A DNA stretch of 17,581 nucleotides from Pseudomonadota bacterium (GCA_023443095.1 JAEZVV010000004.1:1-17581); one strand, 5' to 3'. Counted from the stretch's first letter, positions 1-7,666 are shown. Notes: a model not told the origin generated them from the letters alone. Program-made: numbers and translations.

Positions 1-178
1 TAACCGCGGCGGGGATCCGCTCGGCCGGGTGACGGGGCTGCGCGACAACGGCGCGCACGACCTGATCGAGGTCTCGGGCAAGGACGGCGAGTTCCTGATC
101 CCGCTGGTGCCGGCATATGTCGATTCGGTCGACGTCTCGGCCAAGCAGATCACCGTGGACTGGTCGGCCGACTGGTGA
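1..178 (+). CDS. rimM: Ribosome maturation factor RimM, C-terminal part (5' end outside window)
   Basis: Only the last 58 residues and the stop are present; reading begins at base 2. They form the C-terminal PRC-barrel half of RimM. Seen directly are the GRVTGL strand, the GAHDLIEV strand, the LIPLVPAYV strand and the closing ITVDW segment, in the order and spacing usual for the family. RimM binds ribosomal protein S19 and assists 16S rRNA processing and 30S head assembly in the cytoplasm. The gene sits directly before trmD, the standard rpsP-rimM-trmD-rplS order. Its TGA stop shares one base with an ATG at 178, one of the possible trmD starts, which suggests translational coupling. The N-terminal half cannot be judged. 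Confidence 0.93.
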   Translation, partial: NRGGDPLGRVTGLRDNGAHDLIEVSGKDGEFLIPLVPAYVDSVDVSAKQITVDWSADW

Positions 179-189
179 TGGCGGGCGGC

Positions 190-954
190 ATGCGGTTCGA
201 CGCCATCACGCTGTTTCCGACGATGTTTGCCGCGGTCAGCGAGCAGGGTATTACGCGCCGCGCACGCGAACTGGGTTTGTGGTCGATCGGCTTGTGGAAT
301 CCGCGTGATTTCACGACCGACGTCCATCGCACTGTCGACGACCGTCCTTATGGCGGCGGTCCGGGCATGGTGATGATGGCCGAGCCGCTGGCGGCAACGC
401 TGGCGGCGATCCGCGCCGCAGGCAACCGCGGGCGGGTGGTGGCGTTTGCTCCGGGAGGAACCCGGCTGACCGACGCGCGCGTGCGCGAATGGGTTGGCGC
501 GGCTGAACCCCTGGTGCTGGTTTGCGGCCGTTACGAGGGTACCGATCAGCGCTTCCTTGACCAATGTGTGGACGAGGTGGTGTCGATCGGTGACTTCGTA
601 TTGTCCGGTGGTGAGCTGGCGGCGATGACCCTGGTCGACGCGGTGGTGCGGCAGTTGCCGGGCGCGATCAAGGACTTGTCGACCAGCGACGAATCGTTTG
701 CCGATGGTCTGCTCGATGCGCCGCATTACACTCGGCCCGAGGTCTGGCGCGACTTGCCCGTGCCCGAGGTGCTGATGTCGGGCCACCATGCCAAAATCGA
801 GGCTTGGCGGCGCGAACAGGCGCTGCTGGCCACGGCGGCCGTGAGGCCCGACATGATTGAACGCGCGCGTGAGGCAGGTCTGCTCACCAAGCGCGACGAA
901 GGAATCCTGCGCACGGCGCAGGTTGGTGCGGCGGGGCGAGAGCCCGGCCGTTGA
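190..954 (+). CDS. trmD: tRNA (guanine37-N1)-methyltransferase TrmD
   Basis: TrmD methylates N1 of G37 next to the anticodon of tRNAs reading CNN codons, using S-adenosylmethionine, and so prevents +1 frameshifting. The 254-residue length matches the family (E. coli 255). Visible signatures are YGGGPGM at residues 54-60, the trefoil-knot cofactor-binding stretch at about 85-142 containing VCGRYEG (111-117) and SIGDFVLSGGEL (132-143), Arg154, and HYTRPEVW (179-186) in the linker to the C-terminal domain. The start at 190 gives MRFDAITLFP, the normal family N-terminus. GTG at 175 and ATG at 178 are in frame and would add five or four residues; ATG 178 overlaps the rimM stop. An oddity is Glu168 where the catalytic Asp (E. 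coli Asp169) is expected, with Asp167 beside it. Confidence 0.96.
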   Translation: MRFDAITLFPTMFAAVSEQGITRRARELGLWSIGLWNPRDFTTDVHRTVDDRPYGGGPGMVMMAEPLAATLAAIRAAGNRGRVVAFAPGGTRLTDARVREWVGAAEPLVLVCGRYEGTDQRFLDQCVDEVVSIGDFVLSGGELAAMTLVDAVVRQLPGAIKDLSTSDESFADGLLDAPHYTRPEVWRDLPVPEVLMSGHHAKIEAWRREQALLATAAVRPDMIERAREAGLLTKRDEGILRTAQVGAAGREPGR

Positions 955-1021
955 GTTCGACCCCATCCTCTCGGCGGCACATTACAAATCTAGCCGCATG
1001 ATGATGGCCCAGGAGAAAAGC

Positions 1022-1390
1022 ATGGATCTGATCCAGAAGCTCGAGCAGGAAGAGATCGCCCGTCTGATGGCGAACAAGACGATTCCCGATTTCGCCCCCG
1101 GCGACACCGTGATCGTCAGCGTCAACGTGGTCGAAGGCACGCGCAAGCGCGTCCAGGCCTACGAAGGCGTGGTCATCGCCCGCCGCAACCGCGGTCTGAA
1201 CTCCTCGTTCATCGTGCGCAAGATTTCGAGCGGCGAAGGCGTGGAACGTACCTTCCAGCTCTACTCGCCCACCATCGCCGGGATCGAAGTGAAGCGCCGC
1301 GGCGACGTCCGCCGCGCCAAGCTCTACTACCTGCGCGATCGTTCGGGCAAGTCGGCCCGCATCAAGGAAAAGCTGGCTCGCAAGGGCTAA
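1022..1390 (+). CDS. rplS: 50S ribosomal protein L19
   Basis: This 122-residue basic protein is L19, which sits at the 30S-50S interface of the ribosome. The sequence shows the full family profile: an N-terminal helix with LIQKLEQEEI, the PDFAPGDTV strand, VNVVEGTRKRVQAYEGVVIARR, the SFIVRKIS segment, then the GVERTFQLYSP and IAGIEVKRRGDVRRAKLYYL blocks and a basic tail. The ATG at 1022 is chosen because AGGAG lies six bases upstream at 1011-1015. In-frame ATGs at about 1000 and 1003 would add only MMMAQEKS and have no such site. It is the last gene of the operon and is closed by an intrinsic terminator 14 bases after the stop. Confidence 0.97.
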   Translation: MDLIQKLEQEEIARLMANKTIPDFAPGDTVIVSVNVVEGTRKRVQAYEGVVIARRNRGLNSSFIVRKISSGEGVERTFQLYSPTIAGIEVKRRGDVRRAKLYYLRDRSGKSARIKEKLARKG

Positions 1391-1404
1391 GCCGTTCCAG
1401 GCCG

Positions 1405-1437
1405 AAAAGGCCGCCGCTTCTGCGGCGGCCTTTTTTT
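1405..1437 (+). terminator. Rho-independent terminator after rplS
   Basis: A perfect 9-bp GC stem (1409-1417 with 1422-1430) with a four-base TTCT loop is extended by four A-T pairs (1405-1408 with 1431-1434) and followed by a run of seven T (1431-1437). This is a textbook intrinsic terminator. It separates the ribosomal operon from the Nudix gene, which therefore needs its own promoter or read-through. Confidence 0.93.
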
Positions 1438-1457
1438 CGTTTCGCCTCCCGATCGCC

Positions 1458-2138
1458 ATGATCCAGTTCGACCCCGAAACGGTACCTCTCGACGCCAGCT
1501 TTGCGCCGACAGAGAGCGGGCCGCGGGTCGCTGCCAGCGCGCTCGCTCCGCTGGCCTTGCGGCAGCGCTTTGCGACGCCGCCGCCCTGGCAGCCCGAGCT
1601 GATGGGCGACCCCCGTCTGCTGGTTCCCGGCAAGGCCGTGCGTCCAGCCGCCGTGCTGGTGCCCCTGGTCGATCGCCCGGCCGGGCTCAGCGTCCTGCTC
1701 ACGCGCCGCGCTGCGCACCTGCACGACCATGCCGGCCAGATCAGCTTTCCCGGCGGCCGGGTCGACGCCGGGGATGTCGACGCCGTTGCCACCGCCCTGC
1801 GCGAGACCGAAGAGGAGATCGGCCTGGCTCGCAGCGAGGTCGAGATCCTCGGCCGCCTGCCCGACTACCTTACCGCGACCAGTTACAGCGTCACGCCGGT
1901 GGTCGGTCTGGTGAGTCCGCCGCTTGCCCTTCGACTCGATGCCTTCGAAGTGGCCGAGGCGTTCGAAGTGCCGCTTGCCTTCCTGATGGATCCCGCGCAT
2001 CACGAGCGGCGCCTGATCGAGTTCGGCGGCCAGGCGCGCCGCTTCTACGCCATGCCGTGGCAGGGCGAGCACCGCTATTTCATCTGGGGTGCCACCGCGG
2101 CCATGCTGCGCAACCTCTATCGCTTCCTCTCGGCCTGA
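1458..2138 (+). CDS. CoA-pyrophosphatase-type Nudix hydrolase (NudL/NUDT7-like)
   Basis: This 226-residue Nudix hydrolase is of the coenzyme A diphosphatase type. The UPF0035/NudL signature is visible: LLTRR at residues 80-84 followed by HAGQISFPGG ending at residue 100, with His where the profile usually has Arg. The Nudix box follows, with the metal-binding RETEEEIG at 115-122 and the one-residue-longer spacing seen in the CoA subfamily. The C-terminal YFIWGATAAMLRNLY block is also typical of YeaB/NudL. Known members cut CoA or acyl-CoA into 4'-phosphopantetheine and 3',5'-ADP; substrate is inferred from subfamily only. The N-terminal 60 residues are the usual variable extension. There is no strong Shine-Dalgarno before ATG 1458. 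It lies between the rplS terminator and the CobD-like gene, with no obvious pathway link. Confidence 0.88.
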   Translation: MIQFDPETVPLDASFAPTESGPRVAASALAPLALRQRFATPPPWQPELMGDPRLLVPGKAVRPAAVLVPLVDRPAGLSVLLTRRAAHLHDHAGQISFPGGRVDAGDVDAVATALRETEEEIGLARSEVEILGRLPDYLTATSYSVTPVVGLVSPPLALRLDAFEVAEAFEVPLAFLMDPAHHERRLIEFGGQARRFYAMPWQGEHRYFIWGATAAMLRNLYRFLSA

Positions 2139-2170
2139 GACCCAGCCAGGCCTCGCTACAATGCGCAAGC

Positions 2171-2177
2171 AAAGGAG
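2171..2177 (+). promoter_or_regulatory. Ribosome binding site deciding a GTG start
   Basis: AAAGGAG ends five bases before GTG at 2183. It supports this GTG over in-frame codons further upstream that lie inside the Nudix gene. Confidence 0.75.
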
Positions 2178-2182
2178 CGGTC

Positions 2183-3142
2183 GTGGCCCTGATTTCCCTC
2201 ATCATTGCTTTGTTGGTCGAACAGCTGCGAGCGCTGCCGAGCCGCAATCCGGTCTACACCGTACTGGCCTCGTGGGTGCACGCCGCGCCCCATCAGCTAA
2301 ACGCAGGGCGGCGCCGCCATGGCGTGCTCGCCTGGCTGCTGCTGGTGGTCGCCCCGGCCCTGGGCACGGCAATCGTGTTTTTTGCTCTGGCCCGGTTCAG
2401 CTGGCTGCTGGCTCTCGGTTTCAACGTGCTGGTGCTTTATTTCACGCTCGGCTTCCGCCAGTTCAGCCACCCTGCGACCGAGATCCAGATCGCTCTCGCC
2501 AATGGCGACATCGAAACCGCTAGGCTCGAACTCAGCCGGTGGAAGCGGGAGGAAGACCCGAGCTACAACGCGGCCGATCTCTCGGTCGACGAACTGGTGC
2601 GAGAGGCGATCGAACATGGCCTTTTGCTCGCCCAGCGGCACGTCTTCGGGGTCCTGCTGTGGTTCGTTTTGCTGCCCGGCGCCTCGGGTGCGGTGTTCTA
2701 CCGCATGGCCATGTATGTGGCGAGGGAGTGGAACCGTCCGCCCGAAGGCGTGGTGGTGCCCGACCGTTTCGGCGAGTTCTCGCGCCGCGCGGCGGCCTGG
2801 ATCGACTGGTTGCCGGCGCGCATGACCGCGCTCGGTTTCGCCGTGGTGGGCGATTTCGAAGGCGGTCTGTATTGCTGGCGCCAGGTGTCGCGGCGGCCGG
2901 CGGTCGACGGCATGCCCAGCCCGGATTCGCGCACCCTGATCCTGGGCACGGCCAGCGGCGCGCTGGGCGTGCGGCTGATGCCGGCGGCGGACTACGCCTT
3001 GCATTTCGACGAGTCCGACAGCGCGGGCCTGGCCGAACCGATGCCGCAAACCTTGCGCTCGGTGGTCGGCCTGGTCTGGCGGGCAATGCTGCTGTGGCTG
3101 GCGCTGCTGGCCCTGATCACGGTGGCGCGCTGGGTCGCCTGA
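2183..3142 (+). CDS. CobD/CbiB family (AmpE-like) integral membrane protein
   Basis: This 319-residue membrane protein starts at a GTG with a good Shine-Dalgarno. It begins with a hydrophobic MALISLIIALLVEQ helix. There are helices at about 50-70 and 72-90, the helix GVLLWFVLLPGASGAVFYRM at about 156-175, and a last helix at about 293-315. The segment with Glu144, HGLLLAQRH and LLPGASGAVFYRM resembles the conserved core shared by CobD/CbiB (adenosylcobinamide-phosphate synthase) and AmpE, a membrane protein linked to beta-lactamase induction. Many betaproteobacterial homologues carry the CobD/CbiB family name without proven cobalamin function. No other cobalamin gene is in the window, so a B12 role is not supported here. 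It converges on the DUF2007 gene with a nine-base gap. Confidence 0.82.
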   Translation: MALISLIIALLVEQLRALPSRNPVYTVLASWVHAAPHQLNAGRRRHGVLAWLLLVVAPALGTAIVFFALARFSWLLALGFNVLVLYFTLGFRQFSHPATEIQIALANGDIETARLELSRWKREEDPSYNAADLSVDELVREAIEHGLLLAQRHVFGVLLWFVLLPGASGAVFYRMAMYVAREWNRPPEGVVVPDRFGEFSRRAAAWIDWLPARMTALGFAVVGDFEGGLYCWRQVSRRPAVDGMPSPDSRTLILGTASGALGVRLMPAADYALHFDESDSAGLAEPMPQTLRSVVGLVWRAMLLWLALLALITVARWVA

Positions 3143-3168
3143 GCTCCGTGTCTAAGGGCGGGGAGCTC
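3141..3168. repeat. Inverted repeat between convergent genes
   Basis: GAGCTCC (3141-3147) and GGAGCTC (3162-3168) could form a 7-bp stem with a 14-base loop at the junction of the convergent CobD-like and DUF2007 genes. There is no T run on either side, so a terminator role is only possible, not shown. Confidence 0.3.
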
Positions 3169-3454
3169 CGCAGGCCCAGCAGCTGCTGAACTGGGCTTCG
3201 AGCCGCTCGCCGCAGCGACAGGACCAGGCGGCGCCCGTCGCGGGTTGCCGCAGCTCGGCTAGCAGGGCCAGGGCGCGAGTTTCGTCGCTGTCGCGGCGCA
3301 GCCAGATCTGGGGTGCACATTCCAGAAAGGGGATTTCTCCCATCGCGCCCGACAGCGTGGTGTTGCGCAACTCGCAGTCGATTCCAGCCGCCTGCAGCGC
3401 GCCCGCCCAGATGTTGGCGGTGAGCAGGTTGTCGACGCGCACGAGCAGCTTCAT
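3152..3454 (-). CDS. DUF2007-domain protein with C-terminal zinc ribbon
   Basis: This is a 100-residue cytoplasmic protein. Residues 1-70 fit the DUF2007 (putative signal-transducing protein) fold: MKLLVRVDNLLTANIWAGAL followed by GIDCELRN, a GE/P loop and the PQIWLRRDSDETRALALL strand-helix. Residues 79-95 carry CRC then CWAC, giving a CxC plus CxxC zinc-ribbon knuckle. The start at 3454 is chosen because the family begins MKxLxR and because its ATG overlaps the rsgA TGA by four bases (ATGA), a classic coupling arrangement. The biochemical role of DUF2007 is unknown; its close coupling to rsgA suggests co-expression with the ribosome-assembly GTPase. A longer reading would overlap rsgA coding sequence with no family support. 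Confidence 0.8.
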   Translation of the reverse strand: MKLLVRVDNLLTANIWAGALQAAGIDCELRNTTLSGAMGEIPFLECAPQIWLRRDSDETRALALLAELRQPATGAAWSCRCGERLEAQFSSCWACGAPRP

Positions 3455-4347
3455 CGCGCCGCCTGCAAGGCCAGCACCCGATAAAACTCGTAGCGCGCAG
3501 GGCTGAGCTGGCCGGCCTCGAGCGCTGCCTTGACCGCGCAACCCGGTTCGTCGAGATGGCGGCAGTTCAGGAAGCGGCAGTGGCCCAGCCAGGGTGCGAT
3601 GTCGGGCATGGCCCGCGCCACGGCGTCGCGGCTCAGGTGGGCCAGACCGAACTCCTGGAAGCCCGGCGAATCGACGATCGCGCCGCTCTCGCCGTACGGA
3701 AACCAGCGCGAAGTGGTGGTGGTCTGCTTGCCGAGGTTGAGGCTCTGCGAGTACTCCTGTGTGCGGGCGTTGGCGCTCGGCACCAGCAGGTTGAGCAGGG
3801 TCGACTTACCCATGCCCGATTGCCCGACCAGCAGGGTCGAGCGGTCGGAGAGCAGGGGTTCGAGCAGCTCGCGAGAGGCCTCGGGACGGGTCTTGGCAGA
3901 GAGCGACACGGTGGCGTAGCCGAGGGCGGCGAGCTCCTCGACAAAGGCCTGCGCCGCCGGCGCGCCTTCTTCGAGTTCGACCTTGTTGCGGATCACCAGC
4001 GGCGCGATCTCGGCCATCTCGGCCGCAAGCAAGGCTTTCCAGACGAACCAGGGGTTGAAGCTCGGGCGCGAGGCGAACACCACCGCTACTTGGGCGATGT
4101 TGGCGGCGAGTTCCTTGGTCTTGAACTCGTCCGAGCGGTACAAGAGGCTTGCGCGCGGTTCGATCGCCTCAATGGCCGCTTGGCCCGGGGCGGCCTGCGA
4201 ACAGTGGACCCGATCGCCCACGACGACGTCGCCGCGCTTGCCGCGCCGGATGGCTTCAAGGATCTGGCCGGCCTCGTCTTCGACGAAATAATGGCGGCCG
4301 TGGGTGGCGACAACACGCGCGGTAAAGCGCCGGGAAATCTGGCTCAT
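3451..4347 (-). CDS. rsgA: Small ribosomal subunit biogenesis GTPase RsgA
   Basis: RsgA is a circularly permuted GTPase that checks the decoding centre during late 30S maturation; GTP hydrolysis is stimulated by the small subunit. All parts are visible in 298 residues. An OB-fold domain occupies about 1-80. Then come the permuted motifs: G4 NKVE (121-124, Glu in place of the usual Asp), G5 SLSAK (148-152), G1/P-loop GQSGMGKST (175-183), the switch threonines at 209-212 and G3 DSPGF (226-230). A zinc-binding tail follows with Cys257, Cys262, His264 and Cys270. The start gives MSQISRRFTARVVA, a normal N-terminus. It follows the pterin dehydratase gene by 19 bases and overlaps the DUF2007 gene by four. 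Confidence 0.96.
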   Translation of the reverse strand: MSQISRRFTARVVATHGRHYFVEDEAGQILEAIRRGKRGDVVVGDRVHCSQAAPGQAAIEAIEPRASLLYRSDEFKTKELAANIAQVAVVFASRPSFNPWFVWKALLAAEMAEIAPLVIRNKVELEEGAPAAQAFVEELAALGYATVSLSAKTRPEASRELLEPLLSDRSTLLVGQSGMGKSTLLNLLVPSANARTQEYSQSLNLGKQTTTTSRWFPYGESGAIVDSPGFQEFGLAHLSRDAVARAMPDIAPWLGHCRFLNCRHLDEPGCAVKAALEAGQLSPARYEFYRVLALQAAR

Positions 4348-4366
4348 GTCGCGCTTGGCTGGAAGG

Positions 4367-4717
4367 TCATGGGGCCGGGGTTCCGCTGGCGAATATCGCG
4401 TCGGCCTTGGCCGCGCAGATGAAGTCGTTGATCGAGATCCCGCCCACCGAATGGGTGTTGAAGCGCACGGTGCAGCGGTTGTAGCTCACGCTGAGCTCGG
4501 GGTGATGGTCTTCCCGGTGAACGATCCAGGCGAGCGCGTTCACGAAGGCGATCGTCTCGTAGTAGTCGGCGAAGCGGTAGCAGCGCTCGAGCGCGCCTTC
4601 GACCTGCTGCCAATGGGGCAGGACGGCAAGCTGCTCTTCGGTTTCGGCCGCGCTCATGGCGGGCTGGCCTTCGAGGGGGGCGCAACGCGCCGCCAGCAGT
4701 TGATCGAGGTCGAGCAT
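4367..4717 (-). CDS. phhB: Pterin-4a-carbinolamine dehydratase
   Basis: This 116-residue protein is a 4a-hydroxytetrahydrobiopterin dehydratase. Known members dehydrate the pterin-4a-carbinolamine made by aromatic amino acid hydroxylases, allowing tetrahydropterin recycling. The active-site motif is present: HHPEL at 71-75, Tyr79, His89 in NTHSVGG, and Asp98, spaced as in the family pattern. The first 25 residues are the usual variable lead. No phenylalanine hydroxylase gene is in this window, so the partner is either elsewhere or the protein has another pterin role. The start ATG shares one base with the TGA of the upstream protease gene (TGATG), indicating translational coupling. Confidence 0.92.
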   Translation of the reverse strand: MLDLDQLLAARCAPLEGQPAMSAAETEEQLAVLPHWQQVEGALERCYRFADYYETIAFVNALAWIVHREDHHPELSVSYNRCTVRFNTHSVGGISINDFICAAKADAIFASGTPAP

Positions 4718-5973
4718 CAGGTCTGCTCCGCGAGCCGGGCCAGCCGCAGGGCGGCGGGCGGGTGAGAATCGTAGAAGGCCGAATGCAGCGGGTCGGGGGT
4801 GAGCGTCGCGGCATTGTCTTCGTAGAGCTTGACCAGCGCGCGGGCGAGGTCGTCGGCCGAGGCCAGACTCGCCGCGTAAGCGTCGGCCTCGTATTCGTGG
4901 CGGCGCGAAAAAAGGCTGCCGATCGGCGCCAGCGGGAAGCTGAACACCGGCAGCACCAGCATGAAAAGCACCAGGGCGAGGCCGTCGTTGCGGCCGCCGA
5001 GTACCGGGTCGACGCCAAGGCCAAGGTAGAACCAGGTCTGCTGGGAGAGCCAGCCCAGCGCCGCCAAGAAGACGAGGCTGATCAGAAAGGAAAAGGCCAG
5101 GCGCTTGATGATGTGCCGCAGCTTGAAATGGCCCAGCTCGTGCGCGAGCACCGCCTCGATTTCCTCAGGGGCGAGCTTCTGGATCAGGGTGTCGAAAAAA
5201 ACGATGCGCTTGGCCCGGCCGAAGCCGGTGAAGTAGGCGTTGCCGTGCGCCGAACGCTTGGAGCCGTCCATCACGAACACCCCGCTCGAGGCAAAACCGG
5301 CGCGCGCCAGCAGCGACTGGATGCGCGTTGCCAGCTCGCCGTCGGCAAGCGGCTCGAACTTGTTGAAAAGCGGCGCAATCACCGTGGGAAACAGCAGCAG
5401 CACCAGGGTGTTGAATCCCACCCACACCAGCCATGCCCAAAACCACCAGTACTGGCCGGCTTCGCCCCACAGCCACAGGATGGCGGTGAGCAGCGGCAGG
5501 CCGAGCGCCGCGGTGAGCAGGGTCGACTTGAGCAGATCCTTGAACCACAGCGCCGGCGTCATGCGGTTGAAGCCGAACTTGGCTTCGAGGCGGAACTGGC
5601 GCACCCACGACAGGGGCAGGTCGATCAGCCCGAGCAGGGCGGCCACGGTCGCCACCAGCGCTACCTGGAAAGCCAGGCCGGTGACGAGCCAGGTTTCGAG
5701 CTGGCTCGCGATCCATTGCAGGCCGCCGAGCAGGGTCAGGACCACCAGGACCACGGCGCCAAGAAAGGTGTCGATCAGGCCAAGGCGGGTGCGGGCGATC
5801 GTGTAGGCAGCCGCCTTGCGGTGCGCGTCGAGTCCGATGCGGCTGGCGAAATCGGCCGGCACCGCATCGGCGTGTTGGCTGACATGGCGGATCTGCCGCG
5901 CAGCGAGCCAGTATTTGAGCGCCACCATCAGCGCCAGAGCGGCGACGAAGGCGGCCATGAAGGTCGAGGCCAT
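4717..5973 (-). CDS. Ste24-type M48 membrane zinc metalloprotease
   Basis: This 418-residue integral membrane protease belongs to the M48A (Ste24/CAAX prenyl protease 1) type rather than the shorter HtpX type. Seen directly are an N-terminal hydrophobic helix, several more membrane segments up to about residue 200, the signature NAYFTGFG (245-252), the zinc motif HELGH (278-282), two further membrane helices at about 292-312 and 331-350, and the third-ligand region EYEAD (Glu360, Asp364). Bacterial members are thought to act in membrane protein quality control; CAAX prenyl processing is a eukaryotic role and is not implied. The start at 5973 is chosen because a longer reading would run into orn; ATG at 5958 is an alternative. 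It is the first gene of the minus-strand operon. Confidence 0.9.
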   Translation of the reverse strand: MASTFMAAFVAALALMVALKYWLAARQIRHVSQHADAVPADFASRIGLDAHRKAAAYTIARTRLGLIDTFLGAVVLVVLTLLGGLQWIASQLETWLVTGLAFQVALVATVAALLGLIDLPLSWVRQFRLEAKFGFNRMTPALWFKDLLKSTLLTAALGLPLLTAILWLWGEAGQYWWFWAWLVWVGFNTLVLLLFPTVIAPLFNKFEPLADGELATRIQSLLARAGFASSGVFVMDGSKRSAHGNAYFTGFGRAKRIVFFDTLIQKLAPEEIEAVLAHELGHFKLRHIIKRLAFSFLISLVFLAALGWLSQQTWFYLGLGVDPVLGGRNDGLALVLFMLVLPVFSFPLAPIGSLFSRRHEYEADAYAASLASADDLARALVKLYEDNAATLTPDPLHSAFYDSHPPAALRLARLAEQT

Positions 5974-6020
5974 GAGGGAGCGCGTGAGACAATCGCGCGT
6001 TCTGGAAAAGAGGAAAAAGT
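5974..6020. promoter_or_regulatory. Short divergent intergenic region
   Basis: Only 47 bases separate the divergent M48 protease and orn starts. Promoters for both must sit here or inside the opposing coding regions. I could not identify convincing -35/-10 pairs. A GA-rich stretch ending in AGGAAAAAGT directly before ATG 6021 is the orn ribosome binding site. Confidence 0.4.
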
Positions 6021-6602
6021 ATGGCACAGCCCCTGGCCCTGCCCGTGGAGCGCGACGCGCGTTACGGCGACGACAACTTGGTCTGGATCGACATGGAAAT
6101 GACCGGGCTCCAGCCCGAGGTCGACCGCGTGATCGAAATCGCCGCCGTGGTCACCGATCCTCAGCTCGAGGTGATCGCCGAGGGGCCGGTGCTGGTCGTG
6201 CATCAGTCCGATTTCATCCTTGACGGCATGGACGCCTGGAACACCGCCACCCACGGCCGCACCGGCCTGACGCAGAAGGTGCGCGACTCGCTCCTCGACG
6301 AGGAGACCGCCTCCGACCACATGCTCGCTTTCCTGGCCCGCTACGTGCCGCGCGGGAAAAGCCCGATGTGCGGCAACTCGATCGGACAGGACCGCCGCTT
6401 CATGGCGCGCTGGATGCCGCGGCTCGAGGACTGGTTCCACTACCGCAACCTCGATGTCTCGACGCTCAAGGAACTGGCGCGCCGCTGGAAGCCCGAAGCC
6501 TACAAGTCCTTCGACAAGAAAGGCCGGCACGAAGCCCTGGCCGACATCTACGAATCGATCGCGGAGCTCAAGCACTACCGCGAGACGATCATGAAGATCT
6601 AA
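6021..6602 (+). CDS. orn: Oligoribonuclease
   Basis: Orn is a DEDDh 3'-5' exoribonuclease that degrades very short RNAs to mononucleotides, including pGpG, the product of EAL-type c-di-GMP phosphodiesterases. The 193 residues match E. coli Orn plus a 12-residue N-terminal extension. The catalytic residues are in place: Asp24 and Glu26 in WIDMEMTGL, Asp124 in CGNSIGQDRRF, and His170 and Asp175 in GRHEALADI. HQSD, FHYRNLDVSTLKELARRWKP and the C-terminal HYRETIMKI are also conserved. It is transcribed divergently from the M48 protease. Its TAA overlaps the TAG of the convergent perM-like gene, with no terminator between them. Confidence 0.97.
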   Translation: MAQPLALPVERDARYGDDNLVWIDMEMTGLQPEVDRVIEIAAVVTDPQLEVIAEGPVLVVHQSDFILDGMDAWNTATHGRTGLTQKVRDSLLDEETASDHMLAFLARYVPRGKSPMCGNSIGQDRRFMARWMPRLEDWFHYRNLDVSTLKELARRWKPEAYKSFDKKGRHEALADIYESIAELKHYRETIMKI

Positions 6603-7666
6603 CTGGTCAGCTTGGCCGGCGGACGCGAGCTGGCCTTGAGCCACTCGCGCCCCATGGCGATTCCCACCGCCAGCAGCACCGGGCCCAGGATCAGGCCGAT
6701 GAAGCCGAACGCCAGCACACCGCCGAAGACGCCGAGAAAGATCAGCGACAGCGGCAGGGTCGAGCCGCGGGCGATCAGCAGGGGTTTGACGAAGTTGTCG
6801 ACGCTGCTGATGACCAGGGCCCCCCACAAGGCCATGAACAGCGCCCAACCGGGTTCGCCCTGGCTGTAGAGCCAGACTGCCGCTCCGCCCCAGATCAGCG
6901 GGGGCCCGACCGGCACGACCGACAGCAGAAAGACGGCCACCGACAGCAGCATCGCGCCCGGTACGCCGGCGAGCAGAAAACCCACCAAGGCCACCAGGCC
7001 TTGCGCGGCGGCGGTGCCGACGATGCCGTACACCACGCTGCGGGTGGTGTTGACAAGGATCTCGCCGACTTCGGTCGCGAGCGCCCCGCTCATGCGTTCG
7101 AGCAGGTTGCGCGCACCGGCGGCGAGGCGGTCGCCGTCGCGGTAGAAAAAGAAAATGATGAAAGCGACCAGCACCAGCTGCAGCAGGCCGTCGCCGAGCA
7201 GGACCGCAACGCTGACCAAGCCCTTGCTGGCCGGCTCGAAGAGGCGCTTGGCGAGGGCGGCGATCTGCTCCTTGTTGCCGAGCACGAGTTCGAGCTGGTC
7301 GTGCAGCCAGGAGCCGACGAGCGGAATCTGGTCGACCCAGACCGGAACGGTGAAACCTTCGGCGATCCAGTTGCGGGCGAGGCTGACGAGTTCGGGCACC
7401 TGTTGCGCCGCGACGGCGGCAAGCAACGAAATCGGCACGATCAGCAGGACAACGATCGCTGCCACCATGACCAGCGCGGCACTGGTCGAGCTGTTGCGCA
7501 GGCCGCGGCGGATCCGCAGAAAAAGCGGCCAGCTCACCACCGCCACCACCGCGGCCACCATCATCGCCGGCAGAAAAGGCAGGACGACAAAATAGCAGCC
7601 GATCGCAATCAGCCCGCCAAACAGAAAGCGAACCAGGATGTCGACACGGTCGCGCAGCGAAATCAT
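6599..7666 (-). CDS. AI-2E family transporter (PerM-like)
   Basis: This 355-residue membrane protein belongs to the AI-2E/PerM exporter family. It has a hydrophobic pair near the N-terminus, a third helix after a basic loop (RIRRGLRN), a long soluble-like segment at about 85-150, and a C-terminal block of helices. Family hallmarks are the FFFYRDGDRL loop, the VVPVGPPLIWGGAAVWLY helix, DNFVKPLLI and the final GVLAFGFIGLILGPVLLAVG. Family members include autoinducer-2 exporter TqsA and Na+/H+ antiporters, so the substrate cannot be assigned. ATG 7666 is chosen because AAGGA lies seven bases upstream; an ATG 21 bases earlier has no such site. The gene starts only 24 bases after the tRNA-Arg 3' end and is probably co-transcribed with it. 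Confidence 0.9.
   Translation of the reverse strand: MISLRDRVDILVRFLFGGLIAIGCYFVVLPFLPAMMVAAVVAVVSWPLFLRIRRGLRNSSTSAALVMVAAIVVLLIVPISLLAAVAAQQVPELVSLARNWIAEGFTVPVWVDQIPLVGSWLHDQLELVLGNKEQIAALAKRLFEPASKGLVSVAVLLGDGLLQLVLVAFIIFFFYRDGDRLAAGARNLLERMSGALATEVGEILVNTTRSVVYGIVGTAAAQGLVALVGFLLAGVPGAMLLSVAVFLLSVVPVGPPLIWGGAAVWLYSQGEPGWALFMALWGALVISSVDNFVKPLLIARGSTLPLSLIFLGVFGGVLAFGFIGLILGPVLLAVGIAMGREWLKASSRPPAKLTS

Noticed and set aside
4762..6102. 446-codon plus-strand frame opposite the M48 protease
   Set aside because: Antisense to a gene with HELGH and other clear motifs; its composition is charged and repetitive, without domains.
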